Shown: one piece after another, positions 49,205 to 59,467 of the stretch
How positions within the stretch are numbered: position 1 is the first letter of the stretch
Layout of the letters: every line of letters starts with the position of its first letter
Assembly (NCBI RefSeq): GCF_007830255.1
Contig: NZ_VLKG01000001.1
Span: forward strand, 248,001 to 312,000
Reading direction: 5' to 3'
Length of the DNA: 64,000 bases
DNA from: Azomonas agilis
Lineage (GTDB): Bacteria; Pseudomonadota; Gammaproteobacteria; Pseudomonadales; Pseudomonadaceae
The notes under the pieces: generated by a model
The model's input: only the letters and a program-made list of their open reading frames with translations
Databases searched by the model: none
Told to the model about the DNA's origin: nothing
Program-made: the position numbers and the translations under genes

Positions 49205-50689
49205 TTAACCGGCCAAGCCCAAACGCTCTGCGGATTGCTTAGCTACAGTACGGTAGGCATCAGCATCGGTTTGCAGTTGTTTTTCACGCGCTTGGAAGAT
49301 TTCGCCCAGTTTGGCTGTCCAGTCTGCCGACTTGTAACGCTCAGGGAAGCAACGCTCAATCAGGCCCAGCATAATGGGTACGGTAACAGAAGCACCTGGA
49401 GACGCGCCCAACAAGGCAGCAATGGTGCCATCTTTAGCTGCTACCAGCTCAGTACCAAACTGTAGAACGCCACCTTTCTTCTCATCTTTCTTGATGATCT
49501 GAACGCGCTGACCGGCAATGGCCAGTTTCCAGTCTTCGGCTTTGGCTTGTGGGTAGAACTTCCGCAGGCTGGCCAGACGATCATCCATAGACTGGCGTAC
49601 TTCACGCACCAGATACTTGGTCAGATCCATATTGTCGCGTGCTACCGCCAGCATCGGCCCAATGTTGGCCAAACGAATGGAGCAAGGCAGATCGAAGAAG
49701 GAACCAAACTTCAGGAACTTAGTGGTAAATCCGGCATAAGGCCCAAACAGCAGAGATTTTTTGCCATCCACCACGCGGGTATCCAGATGAGGGACAGACA
49801 TGGGGGGAGCACCCACTTCAGCCTGACTGTACACCTTAGCCTGATGCTGGTTCACCACTTCTGGATTGTCGCAGCGCAGCCACTGGCCACTGACGGGGAA
49901 ACCACCGAAGCCTTTACCTTCCTCAATACCGGACAATTGCAGCAAAGGCAGAGCACCACCACCGGCACCGAGGAAAACGAACTTAGCTTGCAGTTCGCGG
50001 GAGTCAATATTGCTTCTGTGACCAACCTTAACCGACCAACCCTGTCCCTGACGCTTTAACCCAATCACTTTATGGCTGTAAGTGATGGTCACTCCGGGCT
50101 GCTTGGATAAGTAATCCAGCAGTTTTTGGGTTAAAGCACCAAAGTTAACGTCTGTACCGCGCTCAGAACGGGTAGCCGCTACTACTTCACTGCTGTCACG
50201 GCCCGGCATCATTAAGGGAGCCCACTCCGCAATGGTATTGCGGTCTTCGGTATACACCATATCCTCAAAGGTATGGTGAGCACTGAGCAGCTCGTGGCGC
50301 TTTTTCAGGAAGGGAACATCCTTGCCGCGCACAAAGCTGATATGAGGCACGGGGTTGATGAAGTCACTGGGATTATCAAAACCTTCGCGCCCAACCATGT
50401 AGGCCCAGAATTGCTTAGAAACCTCAAATTGGCTGTTAATAGCCACGGCTTTAGAGATTTCAACCGACCCATCAGCGCTTTGCGGGGTGTAATTGAGCTC
50501 ACACAGACCGGCGTGACCGGTACCTGCGTTGTTCCAAGGGTTAGAGCTTTCTTGAGCTCCACCGTCTCGCATTTCCACAATTTCCAGCTTAAGGCTGGGG
50601 TCAAGCTCTTTGAGCAGTACCGCCAAGGTAGCGCTCATGATGCCGGCTCCAACCAGAACCACATCCAGCGCTTCGCTATTTTGCGTCAT
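49205..50689 (-). CDS. mqo: Malate:quinone oxidoreductase
   Basis: This 494-residue FAD protein starts [31 protein letters not shown] at 50689, with GGAG eight bases upstream. Other Mqo segments are '[18 protein letters not shown]', '[18 protein letters not shown]', 'FGPYAGF' and '[21 protein letters not shown]'. It oxidises malate to oxaloacetate and passes electrons to quinone at the inner membrane, replacing or complementing NAD-malate dehydrogenase. A 494-base gap full of hairpins precedes it. Confidence 0.97.
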   Translation of the reverse strand: MTQNSEALDVVLVGAGIMSATLAVLLKELDPSLKLEIVEMRDGGAQESSNPWNNAGTGHAGLCELNYTPQSADGSVEISKAVAINSQFEVSKQFWAYMVGREGFDNPSDFINPVPHISFVRGKDVPFLKKRHELLSAHHTFEDMVYTEDRNTIAEWAPLMMPGRDSSEVVAATRSERGTDVNFGALTQKLLDYLSKQPGVTITYSHKVIGLKRQGQGWSVKVGHRSNIDSRELQAKFVFLGAGGGALPLLQLSGIEEGKGFGGFPVSGQWLRCDNPEVVNQHQAKVYSQAEVGAPPMSVPHLDTRVVDGKKSLLFGPYAGFTTKFLKFGSFFDLPCSIRLANIGPMLAVARDNMDLTKYLVREVRQSMDDRLASLRKFYPQAKAEDWKLAIAGQRVQIIKKDEKKGGVLQFGTELVAAKDGTIAALLGASPGASVTVPIMLGLIERCFPERYKSADWTAKLGEIFQAREKQLQTDADAYRTVAKQSAERLGLAG

Positions 50690-51183
50690 TAACGCTTCTC
50701 CCAGAATGCAGCAAAAATTTTTCACGCGTGCAAGAGCTTACGTGAAACACTTTGGCCAGACGACCCAAGGGGTTTAGCCAGAAGATTTTGCTGGCTTTTG
50801 GGTAGTCTGAACCACCCACCCGCATCGCAGTCTCCGCTTAAAGCTCAGTAGCTTCCTAACAGAAGAAAGGAAGCTGTCACTCTAAAACGGCCAGCCGATG
50901 AACCTAAACCGGCCTATACCGGCATACAGACTTTGTCTCCCAGTGGGATAGCCACGAGGTAAGGTTGACGCTGGAGGTCAGCCTGACAAGACCGTCAGAT
51001 TACACATCAGCCCAAGGCTAAGGCATTGATGTCAGACACAAAGCCCTGTACTCAGGACAAGCAAGTGCCCACGGGAGAGGCAGTGTACTCTTGGCAACCC
51101 AAGGGCTCAACGCACCCTGAGTGCTTGCGACCAAGGTAGTACCCCATTTTTGCGCCTATTTTTGAGATTACTACGTGCATTAA
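50690..51183 (-). ncRNA. Long structured non-coding region upstream of mqo
   Basis: No open frame looks real here. On the minus strand several hairpins can be read: ACATCA/TGATGT and CTGAC/GTCAG in the first half, a GCCGGT.../CCGG repeat, AGCTTCC/GGAAGCT, GGGTGG/CTACCC and AGCCAG/CTGGCT. The last, TTTCACG/CGTGAAA at 50720-50747, is followed by AATTTTT. This density suggests a regulatory leader of mqo or a separate small RNA ending near 50713. I could not match it to RNase P, tmRNA, 6S, SRP or a known riboswitch. Confidence 0.4.
50713..50747 (-). terminator. Terminator-like hairpin just before mqo
   Basis: CGTGAAA (50741-50747) and TTTCACG (50720-50726) form a 7-bp stem with a 14-base loop. 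On the minus strand the stem is followed by two A and five T residues, 24 bases before the mqo ATG. It could end an upstream RNA or attenuate mqo. Confidence 0.5.
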
Positions 51184-51897
51184 TTAAGGCCAGACTAAGG
51201 GTAATGACTTAGTAATGCGCATCCCTTTAGGTGACAACTCAACCGCATAGGCTAATAAACGCACACCGGCACTCTGGGCGGTAATCAAAGCTTGAGCGTA
51301 CTTAGGATCAATCTCTAAGGCAGGCCGCACCGCTTGCATCCCGGATAAACACACGCAGTACAGTAGCGCTGCTGCACCCACGCCCTGATAAGCCAAGTGC
51401 GTTAATTCGCGCAAGTGCTTTTGCCCACGCTCTGTCACAGCATCGGGAAAAGCAGCTACCTCAGAATCAGAAAATCCTAGGGTGACGCTTTTAACTTCCA
51501 GATATAACGAGCCAGAAAGGTAATCCAAGCGAAAATCCGCCCGACTGCGTTCGGCTCCATAGGGTACTTCGCGCTTGAAAGCGCTAAAACCTGCCAGCTC
51601 CGTAATCAAGCCTGCGGTTAAGGCTTCTTCAACCAACGTATTGGCCCGCTGAGTATTGATACAGGCCAAACGACCTTGCGGAGTTTCAGCCAGCTCCCAA
51701 GTAGCGGGTAGTTTACGTCCCGGTTTATCGCTGCGTTGAAACCATACCCGCCCACCTTCCTGCATACAGTTCAACATGGAGCCTGTATTAGGACAGTGAA
51801 TACACAGGGTTTCCCCTTCAGGAGTGATCACATCGGCTAAAAAGCGCTTGTAGCGCCGAATTAAGCGCGCCTCTTCTAAGGGTGGGGAAAACTCCAT
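51184..51897 (-). CDS. sfsA: Sugar fermentation stimulation protein homolog SfsA
   Basis: This 237-residue protein starts [23 protein letters not shown] at 51897, as in E. coli, with GGAG six bases upstream. '[13 protein letters not shown]' and '[20 protein letters not shown]' are SfsA signatures; the latter resembles a nuclease-like PD-(D/E)XK core. The role is unclear; E. coli SfsA was linked to maltose metabolism and DNA binding. Its ATG shares one base with the stop of the upstream aminotransferase gene. Confidence 0.94.
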   Translation of the reverse strand: MEFSPPLEEARLIRRYKRFLADVITPEGETLCIHCPNTGSMLNCMQEGGRVWFQRSDKPGRKLPATWELAETPQGRLACINTQRANTLVEEALTAGLITELAGFSAFKREVPYGAERSRADFRLDYLSGSLYLEVKSVTLGFSDSEVAAFPDAVTERGQKHLRELTHLAYQGVGAAALLYCVCLSGMQAVRPALEIDPKYAQALITAQSAGVRLLAYAVELSPKGMRITKSLPLVWP

Positions 51898-53072
51898 CAA
51901 CGACTCCAATGGGCTAAAGCCCGCTCAATCCGCGCCACAGCCTGCTCTAAGCGAGGAATGCTCTGGGTATAGGCAAAACGAACATGCTGTTGAGCCCGAT
52001 ACTGGCCAAAATCCAAACCCGGAGTCACAGCAACATACTCCGTCTCCAACAAATAGTTACAGAAGCTTTGGGCATCACCACCCAAATGGCTAATATCGGC
52101 ATACAGGTAAAAAGCCCCTTCCGGCTCCACCTCAATACGAAACCCCAGACTCCGTAAAGCAGGCAGCAAATAATCACGCCGCCGCGCCAACTCTGCCCGC
52201 CGCTGCTCAAAAATGGCCAAAGTTTCAGGCTCAAAGCAGGCCAGTGCCGCATACTGTGCAAGGGTAGAAGCGCTGATGTAGAGGTTTTGCGCCAAACGCT
52301 CTAAGGCAGGAATGGCCGCCTCAGGAGCCACTAACCAACCCAAACGCCAGCCCGTCATACCAAAATACTTAGAAAAACTATTCAAGATAAAGGCTTCATC
52401 GTCCACCGCCAGCGCTGTGGTTGCTTCCACGCCGTAGGTAAGGCCGTGGTAGATCTCGTCCACCACCAGATGTCCGCCTTTTACCCGTATAGCTTTAGAC
52501 AGAGCCGCCAATTCATCGGGATAGAGCAACGTCCCTGTGGGATTGGCTGGAGAGGCCAAGAGCGCACCCACCGAATCCTCAGACCAATATTGATTCACTA
52601 AATCAGGGGTTAATTGATAACGACTGGCGGCGGTTACCGGAACCAACCGTCCCTGCGCCTCCACCAAGCGCAAAAAATGCCGATTGCAAGGATAACCGGG
52701 ATCAGCCAATAACCAGTGTTTTCCCGGATCCACCAATAAACTGGTGGCCAGTAATAAAGCCCCAGAGCCGCCGGGGGTAATCAAAATACGCTCAGGACTT
52801 AGGGTTACGGAATAGCGCTGCGCGTAAAAATCCGCAATGGCTTGGCGTAACGCAGGTAAGCCACGAGCCGCCGTATACTGAGTGTGGCCAGCAGCCAAAG
52901 CCGCTTGCCCCGCCGCAATAATAGGAGCCGCCGTTGGAAAGTCAGGCTCACCAATCTCTAAGTGAATCACATCACGGCCAGCGGCCTCTAAGGCCTTAGC
53001 CCGCGCCAGTAACGCCATGACTTGAAAAGGCTCAATGGCTTGACTGCGCGCACTGAATAAAGAGTCCATCAT
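51897..53072 (-). CDS. Class I/II pyridoxal-phosphate aminotransferase
   Basis: The 391-residue protein has the aminotransferase fold. '[14 protein letters not shown]' is at the N-terminus, then '[18 protein letters not shown]', '[10 protein letters not shown]', the Asp/Tyr of '[12 protein letters not shown]', and the PLP-binding Lys in '[16 protein letters not shown]'. The amino acid specificity cannot be told; aspartate- or alanine-type enzymes of subgroup I are likely. The start is one of two adjacent ATGs (53072 or 53069) after AAGAG. It is coupled to sfsA and divergent from dksA, as in Pseudomonas. Confidence 0.9.
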   Translation of the reverse strand: MMDSLFSARSQAIEPFQVMALLARAKALEAAGRDVIHLEIGEPDFPTAAPIIAAGQAALAAGHTQYTAARGLPALRQAIADFYAQRYSVTLSPERILITPGGSGALLLATSLLVDPGKHWLLADPGYPCNRHFLRLVEAQGRLVPVTAASRYQLTPDLVNQYWSEDSVGALLASPANPTGTLLYPDELAALSKAIRVKGGHLVVDEIYHGLTYGVEATTALAVDDEAFILNSFSKYFGMTGWRLGWLVAPEAAIPALERLAQNLYISASTLAQYAALACFEPETLAIFEQRRAELARRRDYLLPALRSLGFRIEVEPEGAFYLYADISHLGGDAQSFCNYLLETEYVAVTPGLDFGQYRAQQHVRFAYTQSIPRLEQAVARIERALAHWSR

Positions 53073-53255
53073 CTTCTCTTACACCCTAATTAGTGGATAG
53101 ATTCTATCCAAAGGCCCAAAAATGCCGCACGATCCGCCCAAGTCTGGAGTAGCATGGATATCTGCAATCTGGTAATTTCCCCCGCTTGCAGTGGCAAGCC
53201 CTAGATGAGGGGCCAAGTCCCAACTGCGCCATGGACACAGCGAGAGGCAGCCATC

Positions 53256-53702
53256 ATGCCCATTACCAAAGACAGTCAAAGCAACGCTCAATTAGTCCGA
53301 GGCTTTCAGCCCTACAAGGAAAAAAAGGGCGAGGAATACATGAGCGACGAAATGCGCGAGCACTTCACCGCCATCCTCAATCAGTGGAAGAAGGAGCTGA
53401 TGGAGGAAGTGGATCGGACAGTACACCATATGCAGGATGAGGCAGCTAACTTCCCTGATCCAGCAGATCGTGCCAGTCAGGAAGAGGAGTTCAGCCTAGA
53501 ACTGCGCGCCCGCGATCGTGAACGCAAACTGATTAAAAAAATTGACGAAACCTTGCAACTGATCGAAAACAACGAGTACGGCTGGTGTGATTCCTGTGGC
53601 GTTGAAATCGGTATCCGCCGTTTAGAAGCACGCCCCACAGCCACCCTGTGCATCGACTGTAAAACCCTAGCTGAAATCAAGGAAAAACAGGTCGGATCTT
53701 GA
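53256..53702 (+). CDS. dksA: RNA polymerase-binding transcription factor DksA
   Basis: The 148-residue protein has a central coiled coil with the tip motif DxxDxA (Asp68, Asp71, Ala73) and a four-cysteine zinc finger (Cys111, 114, 132, 135). The last hundred residues look nearly identical to P. aeruginosa DksA. With ppGpp it inserts into the RNA polymerase secondary channel and represses stable RNA promoters such as the tRNA promoters in this window. The start at 53256 has GAGAGG upstream. It is divergent from the aminotransferase gene. Confidence 0.97.
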   Translation: MPITKDSQSNAQLVRGFQPYKEKKGEEYMSDEMREHFTAILNQWKKELMEEVDRTVHHMQDEAANFPDPADRASQEEEFSLELRARDRERKLIKKIDETLQLIENNEYGWCDSCGVEIGIRRLEARPTATLCIDCKTLAEIKEKQVGS

Positions 53703-53753
53703 TTACTCTGTGCGGCGAGTTATCCCCAGTCTCGCCGCCCGATCTGCCATAGC

Positions 53754-54665
53754 ATGTCTTATCCAGCAGACTATGTGGGGCGTTTTGCCCCCACGCCTAG
53801 CGGCTCACTGCATCTTGGCTCGTTAGTGGCAGCATTGGCTTCTTATCTGGACGCTAAATCCGCTCAGGGGCACTGGCTGCTGCGCATTGAGGACTTAGAC
53901 AAACCCCGCGAAGTCCCCGGAGCAACCACCTCCATCTTAACCACCCTAGAGCACTATGGTTTTGAGTGGGATGGGCCGGTGATTTATCAAAGTCAGCGCC
54001 TAAAAGCCTATCAAGAAGCCGCTGAATACTTACAGCAACAGGGTTTAGCCTATTTCTGCCGCTGCTCCCGCAAACAATTGGAAGCCTATCCTGGCCCCTA
54101 TCCCGGTTTTTGCCGTGATCGACAATATCCTCCTCAACAGGCAGCCCTTAGACTAAGGGTTCCCGAGCAGAGCTTTAGTGTTCAGGATCGCGTACAGGGA
54201 GCATTCTGTCAGCACCTAGGGCGGGAAGTGGGCGATTTTATTATTCAGCGGCGGGATCAGGTATTCGCCTATCAATTAGCGGTAGTGGTTGATGATGCGT
54301 GGCAGGGTATTACTCAGATTGTACGCGGCGCTGATCTTTTGGACTCCACGCCGCGCCAGCTTTACTTACAACAGCAGCTTAAACTACCTCAGCCTCAGTA
54401 CTTGCACGTTCCCCTGCTAATGCAAGCCGATGGACACAAACTCAGTAAGAGCCATCAAGCGCCACCCATTGAGCCTCAAGCGGCGGCACAACTATTGGTC
54501 ACAGCGCTCTCTTTGTTGGGACAAGATCCTCCGAAAGCCCTTGAGCAAGAATCACCCCACCGCATCTTGGCCTGGGGAATTCAGCACTGGGCAAGCCATC
54601 AAATACCCGCGACCCCACAGCTACTCTTTAATCCTTTATCAGCAGATACGACCTTTAAACGGTGA
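53754..54665 (+). CDS. gluQ: Glutamyl-Q tRNA(Asp) synthetase
   Basis: The 303-residue protein is a truncated glutamyl-tRNA synthetase without the anticodon domain. It has the class I motifs 'GRFAPTPSGSLHLGSL' and 'GHKLSKSHQ', and zinc ligands in 'YFCRCSRKQL' and 'PGFCRD'. It attaches glutamate to queuosine at position 34 of tRNA-Asp. It follows dksA by 51 bases, the usual place for this gene. Confidence 0.96.
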   Translation: MSYPADYVGRFAPTPSGSLHLGSLVAALASYLDAKSAQGHWLLRIEDLDKPREVPGATTSILTTLEHYGFEWDGPVIYQSQRLKAYQEAAEYLQQQGLAYFCRCSRKQLEAYPGPYPGFCRDRQYPPQQAALRLRVPEQSFSVQDRVQGAFCQHLGREVGDFIIQRRDQVFAYQLAVVVDDAWQGITQIVRGADLLDSTPRQLYLQQQLKLPQPQYLHVPLLMQADGHKLSKSHQAPPIEPQAAAQLLVTALSLLGQDPPKALEQESPHRILAWGIQHWASHQIPATPQLLFNPLSADTTFKR

Positions 54666-54722
54666 CGCTGAGAACGCCTTTAGTTACCATCCCCTAACCT
54701 TTTGGCCGCAGGAGGACTGGGT

Positions 54723-54899
54723 ATGTACATCTACCGGCTGGTATTGATTCTGGTAGTGGGAATCTACCTGTTTTCCCCCACCATCATGGACTGGTGGATT
54801 GCGCCCGACGGTGCTTGGTATCGCCCCTATATGCTGTGGCTGATCCTCATCATTGTGACCTTTATCTTGCAGAATGGAAGTGACGTTGACCAGTTTTAA
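54723..54899 (+). CDS. cbrX: Small membrane protein CbrX, overlapping cbrA
   Basis: This 58-residue protein starts MYIYRLVLILVVGIYLFSP, with AGGAGG seven bases upstream. It has two hydrophobic helices (about 5-20 and 36-50) joined by 'MDWWIAPDGAWYRPY'. Its last 26 bases overlap the start of cbrA, so cbrA translation is probably coupled to it. A similar small frame upstream of cbrA, called cbrX, has been described in Pseudomonas putida. No enzymatic function is suggested; it could also act on CbrA in the membrane. Confidence 0.88.
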   Translation: MYIYRLVLILVVGIYLFSPTIMDWWIAPDGAWYRPYMLWLILIIVTFILQNGSDVDQF

Positions 54900-57822
54900 C
54901 CTCAGCCACCTATTGCTGATCAGCGTACTCTATTTATCTTTGCTGTTTGGCCTCGCATGGATTACCGACCGTGGGTTAATTCCCAGCCGCATTGTGCGCA
55001 GCCCCGTGGTGTATATTTTGTCCATTGGCGTGTATGCCAGTGCTTGGGCCTTTTACGGCACGGTCGATCTGGCCTATCAATATGGATATGGCTACTTAGC
55101 CACTTATTTGGGGGTTAGCGGCGCTTTTTTGCTGGCTCCGGTTTTGCTACACCCTATTTTGCGCCTTACTCGCACCTATCAGCTATCCTCTCTGGCGGAT
55201 CTGTTTGCGTTCCGCTTTCGCAGTACTTGGAGCGGCTCACTCACCACCCTGGTGATGCTGATCGGGATGCTGCCGTTACTGGCCCTGCAAGTACAGGCCA
55301 TTGCCGACACCATCAGCATCCTGACCCATGAGCCTCAGCCTAAGCATGTGGCTTTAAGCTATTGCTTGCTGATCATGTTATTCACCATGCTGTTTGGAGC
55401 ACGCCAAGTAGCCTCCCGCGAAAGGCATGAAGGATTAGTGCTAGCGGTAGCCTTTGAGTCCTTGGTTAAACTCATCGCGTTAAGTGTGATCGGCTTATAT
55501 GCCCTGTTTGTAGTCTTTGATGGGCCAAGTGGTTTAGAGCGCTGGTTACTGGAACACCAAGTGGCATTAGCTGCACTGCATGCACCGCTCAACGAAGGCC
55601 CTTGGCGTACCATGCTGTTGGTGTTTTTTGCCGCCGCGTTGGTCACGCCCCATATGTACCACATGGCTTTTACCGAAGGGATCGGCCCGCGCAATATGAC
55701 TACCGCGAGCTGGGGTTTGCCTCTGTTTTTGCTGTTGATGAGCCTTGCCGTCCCGCTGATTCTTTGGAGTGGTCTTAAACTCGGAGTTACCACTCACCCT
55801 GAATACTTCACCCTCGGCTTAGGGCTCACCGTACACAGTGAAACACTGGCATTACTGGCCTTTATCGGCGGGCTATCGGCTTCCAGTGGTTTAATTATTG
55901 TCAGCACCCTGTCCCTATCGGGCATGGTGATTAACCACTTGGTTTTGCCACTCTATCAACCCCCTACCGATGACATTTATCGCTGGTTACGCTGGACTAA
56001 GCGCATCCTAATTTTTGTCATTATCATGGCGGGATACGGTTTTTACCTGCTGCTGGACAGCAAACAAGGCCTGACCAGCCTAGGCAGCGTTGCCTATGTT
56101 GCCACTCTGCATTTTTTACCGGCGGTGCTCTCAACCCTGTATTGGCCCGCCGCCAATCGACGCGGCTACATCAGCGGATTGCTAGCAGGCATCTCCATCT
56201 GGCTGGTCACCATGCTGCTCCCGCTAATTGGAGGCCAAGATAGCTTCTACCTCCCGCTGCTGAATTTAACCTATGTACTGGACGAAAATACATGGCACTT
56301 AGCGGCGGTAGCCTCTCTAACGGTAAACGTACTGGTATTTGGGTTAGTCTCCCTGTTTAGCCCCTCCACCCCAGAGGAAATTCGCGCCGCTGAAGCCTGT
56401 ACCGTAGATAACATGCGCCTGCCTCAGCGCCGGGAGCTGGAAGCCAGTTCGCCGCACGAATTTGTGCTACAGCTTTCTACTCCCCTTGGGCCACAGATCG
56501 CCCAACAGGAGGTAAAACAAGCCCTAAATGCCTTACAACTTCCGCTGGATGAGCATCGCCCCTACGCATTACGCCGCTTACGCGACCACATAGAGGCCAG
56601 CCTATCTAGCCTCATGGGGCCGAATGTGGCTCAGGATATCGTCAAAAACTTTTTGCCCTACAAAAAAACGGCAGAAAGCTTCATCAGCGAGGACATTCAC
56701 TTTATTGAGAATCGTCTGGAAGAATATCGCTCCCGCCTCACCGGCCTAGCGGCTGAGCTTGACACCCTGCGCCGTTACCACCGCCAAACCCTGCAAGAAC
56801 TGCCGATGGGGGTTTGCTCCCTAGCCAAAGACCGCGAGATTTTAATGTGGAATCGGGCAATGGAAGAGTTAACAGAAATTCCAGCGCAAAATATCGTAGG
56901 CTCACGTCTGAATACCCTGAGTGAACCTTGGCGTACCCTGTTGGAAACCTTTATCCAGCAACCGGACGAGCACCAGCACAAAAAACAACTGTCTTTACAA
57001 GGTAAACTGCGCTGGCTGAATTTGCACAAAGCCGCGATTGAAGAACCCCTTTCCTTTGGATGCAGCGGCTTAGTGTTGCTGGTCGAAGACTGCACCGAAA
57101 CTCAAGTGTTAGAAGAACGCCTGATTCACTCAGAGCGCCTAGCCAGCATCGGACGGCTGGCCGCAGGGGTAGCCCACGAAATCGGCAACCCGGTTACGGG
57201 CATTGCCTGCTTAGCACAAAACCTTCATGAAGAACGGGAACACGACCCAGAAATCAACGAAACCAGTTTGCAGATTATTGAGCAAACCCGACGGATTTCT
57301 AAAATTCTGCACTCTCTGATGAGCTTTTCCCACGCGGGCAATCATCAGCATAACAGTTACCCTGTAAGCCTCACCGCCATCACTCAGGATGCTATGGCTT
57401 TGCTGTCCTTAAATAAAGAACAGGAAGTGCGCTTTATCAACCAATGCCACGCCGAGCATTATGCCGAAGGCGATCCCCAGCGACTGGGGCAAGTACTGGT
57501 GAATTTACTGTCTAATGCTCGCGATGCCTCACCGCCTAGAGGACGTATCTGGGTCAGTAGCTCCGCCACTGAGCACAGCGTTTGCCTTATCCTTGAGGAT
57601 GAAGGGGCAGGAATTCCTACTGAGATTCAAAACCGCCTGTTTGAACCTTTTTTCACCACCAAGGATCCGGGAAAGGGCACAGGGCTAGGTCTTGCGTTAG
57701 TCTATTCCATCATTGAAGACCATTATGGCCAGATTGATATCGAAAGCCCTACCGACCCCCTAAGCCAACGCGGAACGCGCATTCGCATCCAACTACCCCG
57801 CGCGACTAATACCGCCCCCTAG
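54874..57822 (+). CDS. cbrA: Sensor kinase CbrA with N-terminal transporter domain
   Basis: The 982-residue protein joins a sodium/solute symporter-like domain (about residues 1-500, some 13 membrane helices), a linker with a coiled coil (about 610-640), a PAS domain (about 642-745) and a histidine kinase. The phosphorylated residue is His768 in 'AAGVAHEIGNP'; the ATPase G boxes are 'DEGAGIP' (909 onward) and 'GKGTGLGLAL' (about 934). It senses carbon/nitrogen balance, possibly through histidine uptake, and phosphorylates CbrB. The start overlaps cbrX by 26 bases and has no strong Shine-Dalgarno. Confidence 0.95.
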   Translation: MEVTLTSFNLSHLLLISVLYLSLLFGLAWITDRGLIPSRIVRSPVVYILSIGVYASAWAFYGTVDLAYQYGYGYLATYLGVSGAFLLAPVLLHPILRLTRTYQLSSLADLFAFRFRSTWSGSLTTLVMLIGMLPLLALQVQAIADTISILTHEPQPKHVALSYCLLIMLFTMLFGARQVASRERHEGLVLAVAFESLVKLIALSVIGLYALFVVFDGPSGLERWLLEHQVALAALHAPLNEGPWRTMLLVFFAAALVTPHMYHMAFTEGIGPRNMTTASWGLPLFLLLMSLAVPLILWSGLKLGVTTHPEYFTLGLGLTVHSETLALLAFIGGLSASSGLIIVSTLSLSGMVINHLVLPLYQPPTDDIYRWLRWTKRILIFVIIMAGYGFYLLLDSKQGLTSLGSVAYVATLHFLPAVLSTLYWPAANRRGYISGLLAGISIWLVTMLLPLIGGQDSFYLPLLNLTYVLDENTWHLAAVASLTVNVLVFGLVSLFSPSTPEEIRAAEACTVDNMRLPQRRELEASSPHEFVLQLSTPLGPQIAQQEVKQALNALQLPLDEHRPYALRRLRDHIEASLSSLMGPNVAQDIVKNFLPYKKTAESFISEDIHFIENRLEEYRSRLTGLAAELDTLRRYHRQTLQELPMGVCSLAKDREILMWNRAMEELTEIPAQNIVGSRLNTLSEPWRTLLETFIQQPDEHQHKKQLSLQGKLRWLNLHKAAIEEPLSFGCSGLVLLVEDCTETQVLEERLIHSERLASIGRLAAGVAHEIGNPVTGIACLAQNLHEEREHDPEINETSLQIIEQTRRISKILHSLMSFSHAGNHQHNSYPVSLTAITQDAMALLSLNKEQEVRFINQCHAEHYAEGDPQRLGQVLVNLLSNARDASPPRGRIWVSSSATEHSVCLILEDEGAGIPTEIQNRLFEPFFTTKDPGKGTGLGLALVYSIIEDHYGQIDIESPTDPLSQRGTRIRIQLPRATNTAP

Positions 57823-57858
57823 GCAGATCCGGTGTTAGGCTTGCCAAGAGAGACCTCC

Positions 57859-59301
57859 ATGCCACACATCCTCATTGTCGAAGACGAAAGTATTATCCGC
57901 TCCGCTCTACGCCGCCTATTGGAGCGCAATCAGTACCAAGTCAGTGAGGCGGGCTCCGTGCAGGAAGCCTTAGAGCGTTACTCACTCACGCAATTTGACT
58001 TGATTATCAGCGATCTGCGCCTTCCTGGTGCGCCTGGCACAGAGTTAATCCAGCATGCCAAAGGGCAACCCGTTCTGATTATGACCAGCTATGCTAGCCT
58101 GCGCTCAGCCGTAGACTCTATGAAGTTGGGCGCGGTGGACTATATTGCTAAACCCTTTGACCACGGAGAAATGCTGCAAAGTATCCAGCGCATCTTAAAA
58201 GACAACCAAGCCAACTCCAGCAGCAAACCAACCGTCCCGACTGCAACCCCGAGCGCTCCGCCCGCACCAAGCTCACAGATCCCTCAACAGGTATCCCTAG
58301 GCATCATTGGCCGCTGTTTGGCCATGCAAAACCTGTTTGGCAAGATTCTCAAAGTCGCGCCAACAGACTCCAACGTTTTAATCCTAGGGGAGTCAGGAAC
58401 GGGCAAAGAATTAGTCGCTCGGGCACTACATAATCAATCACAGCGCGCTAAATCACCCATGATTTCCGTGAACTGTGCAGCCATCCCAGAAACCCTGATT
58501 GAGTCCGAACTCTTTGGCCATGAAAAAGGGGCATTTACCGGAGCCACCAGTGGACGCACCGGCTTAGTGGAGGCAGCGGATGGCGGAACCCTATTTTTAG
58601 ACGAAATAGGAGAACTGCCTTTAGAAGCCCAAGCCCGCCTACTGCGCGTATTACAAGAGGGAGAGATTCGTCGTGTAGGCTCGGTACACTCACAAAAGGT
58701 CAATGTGCGCCTGATTGCGGCTACCCATCGTGACCTAAAAACCCTGTCTAAGGCTGGGCATTTTCGCGAAGACCTGTATTACCGCCTCAACGTCATAGCC
58801 CTTAAGCTCCCGCCGCTGCGTGAGCGTGAGCAAGATGTCTTAGAGATTGCCGAGGCTTTTTTAAAACACCACAGCAACCGGCTTAATACGGGGCCTTTGT
58901 TTTTCTCCCCAGAAGCTAAGCAAGCCATCCTACACTACGCTTGGCCTGGCAACGTGCGCGAGCTGGAAAACGCTATTGAACGCGCCGCTATTCTCAGCGA
59001 TCGCCAAGAAATCAGTGCTGAAGTATTGGGCATTGATTTGGAACAAAACGCCTTTGAAGCCTTTAACAGCCTGCACCGCGAAGAACACAACAAGCCCAGT
59101 GAAGCTAAAACCAATGACCTTCCCGAGGCTGCCGAAAATTTATCCCTTGAGGATTACTTTCAGCACTTTGTGTTGGAACACCAAGAGCATATGACCGAAA
59201 CCGAACTGGCACGCAAACTGGGTATCAGCCGCAAATGTTTGTGGGAACGCCGGCAACGCTTGGGGATTCCGCGCCGAAAATCAGCCGCCGGTGAAGCTTA
59301 A
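57859..59301 (+). CDS. cbrB: Sigma-54-dependent response regulator CbrB
   Basis: The 480-residue NtrC-family protein has a receiver domain with Asp52, an AAA+ domain with GESGTGKE (177-184) and the sigma-54 contact loop GAFTGA (224-229), and a Fis-type helix-turn-helix near the end ('[20 protein letters not shown]'). The start ATG 57859 is preferred to 57832 on homology, with AGAGA upstream. It activates crcZ, directly downstream, from the GTAAC sites at 59317-59401. It is co-transcribed with cbrA. Confidence 0.96.
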   Translation: MPHILIVEDESIIRSALRRLLERNQYQVSEAGSVQEALERYSLTQFDLIISDLRLPGAPGTELIQHAKGQPVLIMTSYASLRSAVDSMKLGAVDYIAKPFDHGEMLQSIQRILKDNQANSSSKPTVPTATPSAPPAPSSQIPQQVSLGIIGRCLAMQNLFGKILKVAPTDSNVLILGESGTGKELVARALHNQSQRAKSPMISVNCAAIPETLIESELFGHEKGAFTGATSGRTGLVEAADGGTLFLDEIGELPLEAQARLLRVLQEGEIRRVGSVHSQKVNVRLIAATHRDLKTLSKAGHFREDLYYRLNVIALKLPPLREREQDVLEIAEAFLKHHSNRLNTGPLFFSPEAKQAILHYAWPGNVRELENAIERAAILSDRQEISAEVLGIDLEQNAFEAFNSLHREEHNKPSEAKTNDLPEAAENLSLEDYFQHFVLEHQEHMTETELARKLGISRKCLWERRQRLGIPRRKSAAGEA

Positions 59302-59316
59302 CTCAAGGTAGCAAAG

Positions 59317-59401
59317 TGTTACCGACCACAGAAACAAGGTAACTTCAAGCGGGTTGATTGGTAACAAAAGTCTGCGTAACACTTCAAACCCTGCTGTAAC
59401 A
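59317..59401 (+). promoter_or_regulatory. CbrB upstream activating sites of crcZ
   Basis: TGTTAC at 59317-59322 and four GTAAC copies at 59339, 59361, 59376 and 59396 lie within 85 bases, ending 40 bases before the -24 element. Three of them read GTAACA. Inverted TGTTAC/GTAACA elements have been reported as CbrB binding sites in Pseudomonas. Confidence 0.8.
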
Positions 59402-59440
59402 AAAACATATAACCACATGAAAAATAAGTGATTATAAAAG

Positions 59441-59457
59441 TTGGCACAACCCCTGCT
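59441..59457 (+). promoter_or_regulatory. Sigma-54 promoter of crcZ
   Basis: TTGGCAC at 59441-59447 and TGCT at 59454-59457 give the GG-N10-GC arrangement (GG 59443-59444, GC 59455-59456). The start is expected near 59468. Confidence 0.9.
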
Positions 59458-59467
59458 ATTGTACTGA

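Noticed and set aside
50690-51183. 6S, tmRNA, RNase P or SRP RNA in the mqo upstream gap
   Set aside because: I looked for their invariant segments on both strands and did not find them, so only an unnamed structured region is reported.
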